From Candidatus Cryptobacteroides choladohippi (GTDB lineage: Bacteria; Bacteroidota; Bacteroidia; Bacteroidales; UBA932): 64,000 nt of DNA. Shown here piece by piece: positions 36,577 through 44,405 of the stretch. How positions within the stretch are numbered: position 1 is the first letter of the stretch; each line of letters starts with the position of its first letter. The DNA lies in contig JAGHSF010000044.1 in NCBI GenBank assembly GCA_018065985.1, positions 1 through 64,000 of the forward strand, written 5' to 3'. A program made the position numbers and the translations under genes. Under the pieces are notes generated by a model. The model was given only the letters and a program-made list of their open reading frames with translations. It was not told where the DNA came from and did not search any database.

Positions 36577-38793
36577 TCAGTTTATGCTGCGGGAATACCT
36601 GACGACCTTCCCTCCAAATCCGTGGAGCTTCAGACGCACGCCCCAGTCGTCAGGGAATGAAGGCAGAAGATAGTCCTCCCCGCCATAAGTCTGGAGTACC
36701 ATTTCCTGAAGAGTGGTAAGCAGATTGCTGCCATGGTCCTGGTCCGGAGTCCAGTCATAATTCGGCCCCCAGTACGCAGGGAAGCGGAAGGCGTCGTGGG
36801 CATTGTCGAGTTTCTCCAGCAGCATGCGGGCCGCCTCATCCTTCAGGCCGAGCCTTGCAGCCTCCTGGCCGTCCTGGGACCAGCCCATGTTGGCTTTCTC
36901 GGTCCTGCGCCAGAACGACTCCCTGCCGACCTGGAGATTCCCGGTGCTGATGTTGCAGAGGTGGTAAGGGAATATCGGATACAATTCGGGGTTCTCGCAG
37001 TTGGTTCTCTGCGGGTCGAAGGATTCGGCCGGATTGAAGACCGTCACGCCATCGACCGTGCCCTGGGGCACTGCCGGCAGAGCTGAAGCGAGGCTTTCCC
37101 AAAGTACCCTGTCCTCGGCTGTGCCAAGTGCATCCGGAAGTGCAAGCAGACGCGGCAGCACATCGTTCAGGCCGCATACCGTAGGGGTGTCATTTACTAC
37201 GTCGAACCAGTATGTCTCGAGGCTCTGAGTCGGGCTGATGACAAGCTTGCCCGATTCGTCGCGGCCGAATGCATTGTCGTAGAAGCGCAGGAACTCGCGG
37301 GCATACGGGACAAGCCTCTGTTCCACGAACTTCCTGTCAGAAGTGTAATCGTAGTAGTCCAGCATGAGGGATATCATCTCCAGAGATGAACTCCAGTGCA
37401 TCTTGATATACTGATTTACGGGCAGGGCACTCTCGCATCCTTCCCTGTCCCATCCGTAGTCGTTGCAGCAGAATGTCCCGAAAACGGTCGCTGTCTCGGG
37501 GCTCAGGGCGCCATCGACTCCGCAGAGGGCGCGCGCGTTAGCCTTCATCATCGGGAGATTCCTGAAGTAGTGCTCAAAGAGCGGCTGCATCATGTCGAAG
37601 TCGCCCGACTTAAGCATAGGATAGTACGGAAGGCGCGTATTCTGCCACCAGTAGTCCCCTCCCCATCGGCGATAGTCCGGATTGAAGTCGCAGGACGGGT
37701 CTGTGAATACAGGGTCCACCGTGAACAGGGAGCCGTTGAACTTTATCGGGAACTCTCCCCTTCCTGCACAGGCCTGGACCCAGCGCTGGAGGATATATGC
37801 CTGATTGATACGGTCTCCGGTCACGGCGTCCGGTGTCTGGACAAAGATGTAGCTCCTGCGCCAGAATCTGCGCCAGAATCCCCTGGTCCGCCTTGCAGAC
37901 CTGCCGCATGACGGGGCGGATTCGCTGATGCGGGTCACTTTTGCCGACCACTCGCCATCTTCGTGGCAGATGCCGCATTCCGTTGCAATACGCAGATCTA
38001 TGTCCTTGACTGAGCCGTCGCTCTCGAGCTCGAGGGGAGACTTCCTGCTGAAGCCCTTTCCTTCCATGCGGAATCCGAAGCAACGGTCCATGAACGGGTC
38101 ATATGCCGCCCTGTTCTCGAGATCGATGCCCTGAAGGTCCAGAGTCATGCCGTATGAAGAGCAGCTGTTATGGTGCATGACCACCACTGCGTCTTCGCAG
38201 TCGAGGATATTGTCAGGGTAGCAGTAGAAGTCCAGGCTGTCGGGATATCCTGACATCGAACGGATAAGCGAGCCTGCGTCAGAGGGGTCGATCTTCCTGA
38301 GGCTGTCTCTCCAGACCTCCGCCTTTGCAGACACGCAGACACCCTGCGCGGACTTGCCGGCAATGCGGATGACGGGCTGCTCGCTGTCGATCCAGAACGA
38401 CAGATCCAGCCCTGCACCCTTGAGGCCGATACGTCCGTGGCCGAGGTCCAGAACCTGGCTGAAATCTGACGATGAAGTGATTGACGGAGAGAAACTTACC
38501 CTTATGCGACCGAGCTTGTACAGTTCTCCTGTCTCGCTCCAGCTGTCGGTCCTCGACATATAGAACACGAGGTCGCCGTTCTGCTCCACCCATACGTTGG
38601 CGGCAAGCTCGCCGTTGCCTATCGGCATACTGCCGGAAGCATCCCCCGAGGGTGAGTCCCATATCAGGTCGTACCTGTCGACGTCTGCCACAGGCTTTTG
38701 CGCTGCATGCACAGGGGCTGTCTGTCCTGCAAGCAGCAGGGCTGCCATCAGGGCGGTCGTCTTCAAAATGTGTAGATTTCTCATGTATTCCAT
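36577..38793 (-). CDS. Secreted DUF5703/GH95-like glycosidase
   Basis: The 738-residue protein has a cleavable signal peptide (LMAALLLAGQTAPVHAA). The mature start WDSPSGDASGSMPIGNGELA is the hallmark of DUF5703 and related GH95-type proteins, in which a beta-sandwich with the MPxGNG turn precedes a helical (alpha/alpha)6 barrel. The barrel region shows WWQNTRLPYYPMLKSGDFD near 385 and ENPELYPIFPYHL near 600, typical of these folds. GH95 enzymes are alpha-L-fucosidases or galactosidases; the exact substrate is not readable. A second ATG at 38784 is equally possible. A consensus -7 element lies at 38848-38855, inside the 3' end of the upstream gene. Confidence 0.75.
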   Translation of the reverse strand: MEYMRNLHILKTTALMAALLLAGQTAPVHAAQKPVADVDRYDLIWDSPSGDASGSMPIGNGELAANVWVEQNGDLVFYMSRTDSWSETGELYKLGRIRVSFSPSITSSSDFSQVLDLGHGRIGLKGAGLDLSFWIDSEQPVIRIAGKSAQGVCVSAKAEVWRDSLRKIDPSDAGSLIRSMSGYPDSLDFYCYPDNILDCEDAVVVMHHNSCSSYGMTLDLQGIDLENRAAYDPFMDRCFGFRMEGKGFSRKSPLELESDGSVKDIDLRIATECGICHEDGEWSAKVTRISESAPSCGRSARRTRGFWRRFWRRSYIFVQTPDAVTGDRINQAYILQRWVQACAGRGEFPIKFNGSLFTVDPVFTDPSCDFNPDYRRWGGDYWWQNTRLPYYPMLKSGDFDMMQPLFEHYFRNLPMMKANARALCGVDGALSPETATVFGTFCCNDYGWDREGCESALPVNQYIKMHWSSSLEMISLMLDYYDYTSDRKFVEQRLVPYAREFLRFYDNAFGRDESGKLVISPTQSLETYWFDVVNDTPTVCGLNDVLPRLLALPDALGTAEDRVLWESLASALPAVPQGTVDGVTVFNPAESFDPQRTNCENPELYPIFPYHLCNISTGNLQVGRESFWRRTEKANMGWSQDGQEAARLGLKDEAARMLLEKLDNAHDAFRFPAYWGPNYDWTPDQDHGSNLLTTLQEMVLQTYGGEDYLLPSFPDDWGVRLKLHGFGGKVVRYSRSIN

Positions 38794-38819
38794 CTTTGAT
38801 TATGTTGCTGAATCTGAAA

Positions 38820-38840
38820 GGTCCTTTTCACATCAGGACC
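38820..38840 (-). terminator. Hairpin at the end of the acetyltransferase gene
   Basis: GGTCCT (38820-38825) and AGGACC (38835-38840) form a perfect 6-bp stem with a 9-nt loop overlapping the acetyltransferase stop codon. The run of U on the leftward strand is short, so termination is only probable. Confidence 0.4.
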
Positions 38841-39211
38841 GTCTGCACAAAGTTAGAAAAAATCCTGACGGCATATTCCGAAGAGTTCACCGTAATGCGG
38901 TCGCTGCTGCTGTTTGCAAGGCACTCTTCCATCAGTTTCCTGCCTATGCCTCTTCTGTGATATTCCCCTTTCACAAAGAACAGGGCGATATGGGAGCCGT
39001 TGCTTCTTGTCGCAACAATACCGACAATCTGTCCTTCCTCAAACGCGCCATAGGCTGTCAGCATCTGAAGATATCGAGGATCATGGATTGCTTCCCGGAA
39101 TGCACTGATTCCGCTCTCGGAATAATTCACAGCCTCATACTTGCAGAAGACATCCCAGACCATAGGCAGCGCCTTCTCGATCTGCTCCTTGCATAACGGT
39201 TCAATAGTCAT
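38828..39211 (-). CDS. GNAT acetyltransferase, C-terminally shortened
   Basis: From the ATG at 39211 the protein has 127 residues. It shows the GNAT acetyl-CoA site HRRGIGRKLMEE near 85 (Q/RxxGxG/A), and RITVNSSEYAV near 107, which in full-length relatives leads into a strand ending in a GIRFxPM motif. Here the frame stops about 20 residues early after FVQTVLM, and this lost part coincides with a hairpin and with the promoter of the next gene. Activity is doubtful. An in-frame start upstream exists but adds atypical residues. Confidence 0.65.
   Translation of the reverse strand: MTIEPLCKEQIEKALPMVWDVFCKYEAVNYSESGISAFREAIHDPRYLQMLTAYGAFEEGQIVGIVATRSNGSHIALFFVKGEYHRRGIGRKLMEECLANSSSDRITVNSSEYAVRIFSNFVQTVLM
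38848..38855 (-). promoter_or_regulatory. -7 element before the DUF5703 gene
   Basis: TAACTTTG on the minus strand (CAAAGTTA at 38848-38855) is a perfect TAnnTTTG. It lies inside the acetyltransferase coding sequence and would give a leader of about 50 nt. Confidence 0.45.
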
Positions 39212-39283
39212 GGTAATGGGACTTTGATTGGAAACAGCCCTGGCTACAGTCGCCACGGAAGCGCACCGTGGCACCGCATCCCA

Positions 39284-40165
39284 CTATGATCGATAGGCTT
39301 TCCCGGGGAGATAGCGGTTGACGCTCTTTATGTACTTTGCGTACTCCGGATATTTGGATTTGCTGATGTATTCGCCCAAAGTGGAACTGCCCAGAAACAG
39401 AAGTATCAAAAGAACGGCTCCGCATACAGACCAGTTCAGAATGCCGGCACCTGCCACAATGGAGAAGAGGTAGAACGATACCCATATGGACTGCTCTGCG
39501 AAGTAGTTGGGATGACGGCTCACCCTCCAGAGGCCGGTGGTGTTGAAGCCCTTGTTGTACGGAGCGGGCAATTCCTCAAGCTTCCTGCCGGAGTTGATCA
39601 TAGCCCACTTGGTACTCTGGAAACGCCATTGCTGCAAATCAGCGACTGCCTCATAGGCTATGAAAAACGCCATGAGAATACCAACGGCGGCATCCTTCCA
39701 TCCGAAGGGCTCGGCTGAACCCATAGCCGTAACGGCAGGGAGCGTGGTGAGCAGAACGAGGAGATTCTGATAGATGGAAATGAACAGGAAATCGAAGACC
39801 ACCCACTTCCAGCGGGGCTGGAACTCCTTGCGTTTGCGCAGCCATGGCCAGCGATAGTCCTCCTCGCCTGTCCAGAACTTCCAGGTATATGCACCCTTGA
39901 GCGCGAAGTTGAAGGTGAGACGGGTTCCCCAGACAGTGGCAAGGATTGCCATGAGTACAAGACGTGCCTCAAGGCCGCCTTTGACGGCAACCACCCATGC
40001 GTAAACTGCGGGAAGGATACTCCAGAGTTTATCCATCTGGCTGTTATTGCGCGTAATCTCACCGACGATGAAGCAGAAGGCGGCACTGCACGCTGCTATG
40101 ATCAGCAGGACAGAAAGCGTCTCTGCCTGAATGGCACTGAGCCCCAAGAATGCAAATGATTTCAT
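39284..40165 (-). CDS. DUF1295 membrane protein (steroid-5-alpha-reductase-like)
   Basis: The 293-residue protein has about seven hydrophobic segments and the family signature GLWRVSRHPNYFAEQSIW near 215 with a preceding FNTTGLW, as in DUF1295 and 3-oxo-5-alpha-steroid 4-dehydrogenase C-terminal domains, where the Arg-His-Pro-Asn-Tyr segment binds NADPH. The substrate in bacteria is unknown, possibly an isoprenoid or lipid. It stands alone before the large non-coding repeat region. Confidence 0.8.
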   Translation of the reverse strand: MKSFAFLGLSAIQAETLSVLLIIAACSAAFCFIVGEITRNNSQMDKLWSILPAVYAWVVAVKGGLEARLVLMAILATVWGTRLTFNFALKGAYTWKFWTGEEDYRWPWLRKRKEFQPRWKWVVFDFLFISIYQNLLVLLTTLPAVTAMGSAEPFGWKDAAVGILMAFFIAYEAVADLQQWRFQSTKWAMINSGRKLEELPAPYNKGFNTTGLWRVSRHPNYFAEQSIWVSFYLFSIVAGAGILNWSVCGAVLLILLFLGSSTLGEYISKSKYPEYAKYIKSVNRYLPGKAYRS

Positions 40166-40428
40166 ATCCTTTGTTGCCGGATTGCAGGTTATCGGGGTGA
40201 AGTTAGCAATTATTCATGAAAATCAGAGAGTTCTGGCAGTATTTTCAATTCCTGTGTGGAAGGTCCCCGTTTTTCTGGAGGGCCCTCCGCATTGGGATTT
40301 CATAACATGCTATCAATCAGAAGGATATAGAATAGAATCGCAGAAAGTCCCCGCCCAAAACGAGGACCATCCGCAGAGACTGAAGCTGTTGTGTTCTCAG
40401 GGCTTTGAGCGGGAGGTGCGGGGTACAC

Positions 40429-40564
40429 TCTGCACATATACTCAGAAAAACGATCATTATATGAGCGGTCAATTTTGGATAATTCGCATCCGACGCGCCT
40501 GTGAGGCCGATATGCTCATTTTTGATGCACATATAATTGCCGATTGTTTCAGTATATGTGCAGA
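40429..40564. repeat. 14-bp inverted repeat
   Basis: TCTGCACATATACT (40429-40442) and its exact complement AGTATATGTGCAGA (40551-40564) are separated by 108 nt. The bases just inside also pair partly. No gene lies between. The surrounding 40166-40665 holds no other clear feature. Confidence 0.5.
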
Positions 40565-40665
40565 ACGTCGGATAGCCGTCCTCTCCCATGGAATGGCGCC
40601 ATCCGTAGTCTCGAATGTTTCAAACTGAGGGAGCAGGCGTGCCGTAACCGACATTTGCATAGTTC

Positions 40666-40865
40666 CGTGCGTCAGAAGACGCTATTTACGCACGAAGTTG
40701 GTTTTCGCGGCCTCCCGTGCGTCAGATGGCCCGTTTTACGCACACTGTTGGTTTTCGCGACCTCTCGTGCGTCAGAAGGCCAGTTTCACGCACGAAGTTG
40801 GTTTTCGACGCCTCCCGTGCGTCAGGAAGCCCTTTTTACGCACGGAGTTTGTTTTTACGCGTTAA
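40666..40865. repeat. Tandem array 1 of a 50-bp repeat (4 copies)
   Basis: Units begin with CGTGCGTCAG at 40666, 40716, 40766 and 40816. Within each, CGTGCGT and ACGCACG (or ACGCAC) form a stem with ~15 nt between; the last third is GTTGGTTTTCGCG-like. Copies differ by a few bases, and the fourth flows into a 71-bp tail. Reading frames across it are repetitive artefacts. Confidence 0.9.
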
Positions 40866-40934
40866 GATACGGCTAATGCCATGGCCAATCAAAAATATGA
40901 AGGAATATTGATGCGGACTTTGAGCGCAACGCAG
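40864..40934. repeat. 71-bp tail repeat, copy 1
   Basis: The segment from AAGATACGGC to AGCGCAACGCAG follows array 1 and recurs at 41266-41336 after array 2, with differences mostly in the middle third. The two arrays are therefore copies of one composite unit of repeats plus tail. Confidence 0.8.
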
Positions 40935-41018
40935 GCTCGCGGTACGCGGCGCGCCTGCTTCGGGTCGCAGCTGCGGGGGGCTTTGGGAAGGCCCTCCTCG
41001 CTGCGCCCGATGCCTTCT

Positions 41019-41268
41019 CGTGCGTCAGAAGACGCTATTTACGCACGCAGTTGGTTTTCGCGGCTTCCCGTGCGTCAGAAGGCCCGTTTCACGCACGAAG
41101 TCTATTTTCGACGCCTCCCGTGCGTCAGATGGCCCGTTTCACGCACGAAGTCTATTTTCGGCGCCTCCCGTGCGTCAGGAAGCCCTTTTTACGCACGAAG
41201 TTGGTTTTCGCGACCTCCCGTGCGTCAGGAAGCCCTTTTTACGCACAGAGTTTGTTTTTCGTGCTAAG
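41019..41268. repeat. Tandem array 2 of the 50-bp repeat (5 copies)
   Basis: Units begin at 41019, 41069, 41119, 41169 and 41219 with CGTGCGTCAG, each again with the CGTGCGT/ACGCACG stem. Copies 2 and 3 share a variant (GTCTATTTTCG), showing local duplication. A 71-bp tail follows. Confidence 0.9.
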
Positions 41269-41336
41269 ATACGGCAAATGCCATGGACAAGCAGATTTAG
41301 GAAGGAATATTGATGCGAACTTTGAGCGCAACGCAG
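41266..41336. repeat. 71-bp tail repeat, copy 2
   Basis: This matches the tail at 40864-40934. Further out, ATGGCACCATCCGTGG near 41366 echoes ATGGCGCCATCCGTAG near 40593, before array 1, so similarity extends beyond the arrays. The rest to 41523 shows no gene. Confidence 0.8.
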
Positions 41337-41523
41337 TTCAGAAAGTCGTCTGCCCGTCCATAAAATGGCACCATCCGTGGCCACGAATGGCGTTTCCTCC
41401 ATGAAATTGCCTGCTATCAGGATTTTACGGTAAATAACGGGCTTTTCTCCTCAAAAACATAGAATTCATGGAAAACAAGGCCCCCGAGGGCAGATTATCG
41501 CGTGATTCATGGCCTTACAACAG

Positions 41524-41568
41524 GTAATGGGTCTCCTTCAGGCCTTAGGCCTTCAGTCAACCCATTAC
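41524..41568. other. Long bipartite hairpin
   Basis: GTAATGGGT (41524-41532) pairs with ACCCATTAC (41560-41568), and inside, AGGCC (41540-41544) pairs with GGCCT (41548-41552) around a TTA loop, with symmetric 7-nt bulges between. It lies downstream of the leftward permease gene and could end its transcript, but there is no U run. Confidence 0.5.
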
Positions 41569-41635
41569 AGTATAAAGAATGATAACTATCGACTGGGCGG
41601 GATACCCGCTCCAGTCAGATGTTTCCGATCATCGA

Positions 41636-42934
41636 TCAGTCCTTCTCGTTAGGAAGAACGTGGTCAAGGATAAGTGCAAGGATGAAGATCACTGCAACGC
41701 AGTTCTCAGCGAACACGGTCTTGAACATCTCAGGGAAGATGTCGAATATGGCGGGAACCTGGGTGAAGCCAAGTCCGATGGCCAGAGAAAGTGACACTAC
41801 CTTCATGTTGCGTGTAGAGAAGCTGCACTTGGAGATCATATTGAAGCCGGCGAACATGATTGAGCCGAACATCATGATGGTACAGCCACCGAGAACAGCC
41901 TGAGGAATGCTGGTGAGAACCACACCGACTGCAGGGAAAAGACCTGCGATGATCATAATGGCGGCACCGGTTCCGATTGCGAAGCGGTTGACAACGTGAG
42001 TCATGGCAGCAAGACCAACGTTCTGGCTGAATGATGTGATAGGAGTACAGCCGAATACGCCGGCCAGTGAGCTGGTGAAACCGTCGCAGGCGATAGAGCC
42101 TGAGAGCTCCTTCTGGGTGATGTCGCGGTTGAGAGCCGATGAAGTCAGGGCAGAGGTGTCTCCGATGGTTTCAGTTGCTGACACGAGGAAGATGCAGACG
42201 ATGGACAGGATTGCGCCAAGATTGAACACGGGCTTGAAGGGCAGGATCTCGGGAAGGGCGACAACACCTACGCCATCGAATGAGAGGTGCACCATACCCA
42301 TGCAGGCAGCGAGGATATAACCTACGATAAGACCGCCAAGGACAGAGAGGGACTTGACATAGCCCTTGCCCCATGCTGCAAAGCCAAGGCAGGAAAGCAG
42401 GGTGACGGTACCGACAATCCAGTTGTTGACAGAGCCGAAATCTTCAGCACCCTGGCCGCCGGCGAAGGAATTGGCACCGATGGCGAGGAGAGAGAAACCG
42501 ATACCTGTAACAACGGTAGCGGAAACAATAGGAGTGATAAGCTTGATCCAGTACTTGGCGAACAGACCAAGAAGACCTTCTACAATACCACCGACGATTA
42601 CGGCACCCATAAGCACACCCATTCCCTGAGATGTGGCAATTACAATTGCAAGAGAGAGGAAAGTGAAGCTGATACCCATGACGATAGGCAGACGTGAGCC
42701 GATCTTCCACACGGGATAGAGCTGGATGAGTGTACCGATACCCGCAATTATCATTGCATTCTGCACGAGGCTTGCGGTAAGAGCACCGTCAGTGCCCACA
42801 ATTCCTGCAAGGATGATAATAGGGGTAATGTTTGAGACGAACATGGCCAGCACATGCTGCAGGCCGAAAGGAACTGCCTTACCAAGGCTTACCTTTCCGT
42901 CAAGCTGGTAAAGGTTGTCGTTTTTTGCTTCCAT
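41636..42934 (-). CDS. Xanthine/uracil permease (NCS2 family)
   Basis: The 432-residue protein has 12-14 hydrophobic segments and NCS2 marks: QHVLAMFVSNITPIII near 27, and FGCTPITSFSQNVGLAAMT near 295, where the conserved Thr-Ser and Asn-Val-Gly bind the purine. It takes up xanthine or a related base with protons across the inner membrane. Placed 15 nt after xpt in the same operon, xanthine is the most likely substrate, which the phosphoribosyltransferase then converts to XMP. Confidence 0.9.
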   Translation of the reverse strand: MEAKNDNLYQLDGKVSLGKAVPFGLQHVLAMFVSNITPIIILAGIVGTDGALTASLVQNAMIIAGIGTLIQLYPVWKIGSRLPIVMGISFTFLSLAIVIATSQGMGVLMGAVIVGGIVEGLLGLFAKYWIKLITPIVSATVVTGIGFSLLAIGANSFAGGQGAEDFGSVNNWIVGTVTLLSCLGFAAWGKGYVKSLSVLGGLIVGYILAACMGMVHLSFDGVGVVALPEILPFKPVFNLGAILSIVCIFLVSATETIGDTSALTSSALNRDITQKELSGSIACDGFTSSLAGVFGCTPITSFSQNVGLAAMTHVVNRFAIGTGAAIMIIAGLFPAVGVVLTSIPQAVLGGCTIMMFGSIMFAGFNMISKCSFSTRNMKVVSLSLAIGLGFTQVPAIFDIFPEMFKTVFAENCVAVIFILALILDHVLPNEKD

Positions 42935-42949
42935 TGTACTAAGAAGGTT

Positions 42950-43558
42950 TTAAATATTATTGATAGTATAAATGTTGTCATCTCCCTTGAAACGGATTAT
43001 GTGCCTGTCGGCATCCATTTCGTCTATTATGGCTATCGACTCCACGCGGTAGCCCTTTTCACGGACAAGGTCGCCACCACCCTGGTAGCCCTTCTCGATG
43101 GCAATGCCACAGCCTACGACCTCGGCACCGGCCTGGCGCACTATGTCGGTAAGAGCCAGCAGGGCCTGACCGTTGGCAAGGAAATCATCGATGATCAGCA
43201 CCTTGTCGCCAGGTTCGAGATACCTCTTGGACACGAATATGTGATTGTCTTTCTGATGTGTGAAGGAATAGCACTTTGCAGAATAGATGTCGCCGTCAAC
43301 GTTGAGGCTGGCCGATTTCTTCGCAAACAGCATGGGAACATTGAGCTGGGTAGCGGTCATGCACGCCAGGGCAATGCCACTGGCTTCAATGGTGAGCACC
43401 TTGGTGATGTACTCTCCACGATAGCGGTTCTGGAACTCCAAAGCCATGTGACGCGTAATGTCTACATCAATCAAATGGTTAAGGAAACCATTCACTTTCA
43501 GGATGTTGCCCTCTTTCAGGGCTCCGTCTTTCACAATCCTCTCTTCAAGAAAATTCAT
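42950..43558 (-). CDS. xpt: Xanthine phosphoribosyltransferase
   Basis: The 202-residue protein transfers ribose 5-phosphate from PRPP to xanthine, giving XMP for purine salvage in the cytoplasm. VLIIDDFLANGQAL near 125 is the PRPP-binding loop (two Asp and a Gly-containing turn), and VLTIEASGIALA near 55 is typical of Xpt rather than hypoxanthine enzymes. Length is normal. It lies between a HAD phosphatase and the permease in one operon. I saw no purine riboswitch upstream. Confidence 0.93.
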   Translation of the reverse strand: MNFLEERIVKDGALKEGNILKVNGFLNHLIDVDITRHMALEFQNRYRGEYITKVLTIEASGIALACMTATQLNVPMLFAKKSASLNVDGDIYSAKCYSFTHQKDNHIFVSKRYLEPGDKVLIIDDFLANGQALLALTDIVRQAGAEVVGCGIAIEKGYQGGGDLVREKGYRVESIAIIDEMDADRHIIRFKGDDNIYTINNI

Positions 43559-43570
43559 ATCGTCAATAAT

Positions 43571-44221
43571 TTAGTTTTCTATCACAACAGGTAAGATGTC
43601 TCTCAGGCTCCGGACCACGAAGCTGGCTCCGGAATCGCGAAGCTCCTTCTCGCTCCCAAATCCGCACAGTACCCCGATGGAAGGGATTCCGTTCGCGCAG
43701 GCACCGTCAATGTCGTGATGACGGTCGCCCACCATGACCGGGGTGCAGCCGGCGGGCAGATCCTTCAGCGCCTCAGCCATTATCTCATCCTTGCGGCTGA
43801 GCCTCCCGTCCATCGTGGCGCCCCAGACGCTGCAGAAAAAACGCAGGAGCCCGAAATGCTCAAGTATCCTCAAAGCATAGGGCTCCGGTTTGGATGTGCA
43901 CAGGACAAGGCGGCATCCCGCATCCTTCAACGTCTGCAAAGTCTCCTCACAGCCGTCGAGAAGGGAATTTTCGAAAAGTCCGCGTGTGGAAAAGTATTCG
44001 CGGTAATCAGCCACCGCTGCCTTTGATTCATCTTCAGAAAAGCCGCAGTACTTCTGGAATGAATCAAGAAGCGGCGGCCCGATGAATTTGTATAGAGACG
44101 ACCTTTCAGCCACGGTGATACCACGCTTTGCAAGGGCGTGCATGATGGAATTGGTTATCCCCAGAGAGGGGTCCGTCAGAGTTCCATCCAAGTCGAACAA
44201 TACTGTATCGAATCTCACCAT
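43571..44221 (-). CDS. HAD-family phosphatase (phosphoglycolate phosphatase/nucleotidase-like)
   Basis: The 216-residue protein has FDLDGTLTDP at residue 9 (nucleophile Asp and acid Asp), LCTSKPE near 104 (motif II), a Lys in the following helix, and MVGDRHHDIDGA near 165 (motif IV), with a helical cap typical of phosphoglycolate phosphatase and 5'-nucleotidase relatives. As the first gene of a purine-salvage operon, a nucleotidase role is possible. The ATG at 44221 starts 12 nt before the xpt start region. Confidence 0.88.
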   Translation of the reverse strand: MVRFDTVLFDLDGTLTDPSLGITNSIMHALAKRGITVAERSSLYKFIGPPLLDSFQKYCGFSEDESKAAVADYREYFSTRGLFENSLLDGCEETLQTLKDAGCRLVLCTSKPEPYALRILEHFGLLRFFCSVWGATMDGRLSRKDEIMAEALKDLPAGCTPVMVGDRHHDIDGACANGIPSIGVLCGFGSEKELRDSGASFVVRSLRDILPVVIEN

Positions 44222-44258
44222 TCTGATTTTCAGGGCTCAGTACACGAAATAAATTTTG

Positions 44259-44266
44259 CAAATTTA
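44259..44266 (-). promoter_or_regulatory. -7 element of the purine-salvage operon
   Basis: TAAATTTG on the minus strand (CAAATTTA at 44259-44266) is a perfect TAnnTTTG about 38 nt upstream of the HAD gene. A clear -33 element was not seen. Confidence 0.45.
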
Positions 44267-44405
44267 CGAATAATTTGGGAATTCCCCCGAAAAATGATTC
44301 AGAAATTCAGTTCCTGCATTGCTGCCGCGGCCTGAAATCCGAAACGAATGCTTGGAAGTGATGACAGGAATGAGTACCTTAGTGCAATATTAATGCTTTT
44401 TGACA

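Noticed and set aside
40666..41268. CRISPR array
   Set aside because: The interval between the short stems is conserved between units, so there are no unique spacers, and no cas genes are near.
40544..41404. Several overlapping frames with repeated Phe-Thr-His and Arg-Ala-Ser motifs
   Set aside because: They are translations of the 50-bp repeat, which is read open in several frames because 50 is not a multiple of 3. No start context or conserved frame.
41524..41568. Integron attC site
   Set aside because: The hairpin has symmetric bulges but lacks the core RYYYAAC/GTTRRRY boxes, an integrase and cassettes.
43559..44400. Purine riboswitch in the xpt operon
   Set aside because: The leaders before HAD, xpt and permease genes are short and show none of the conserved purine-aptamer loops.
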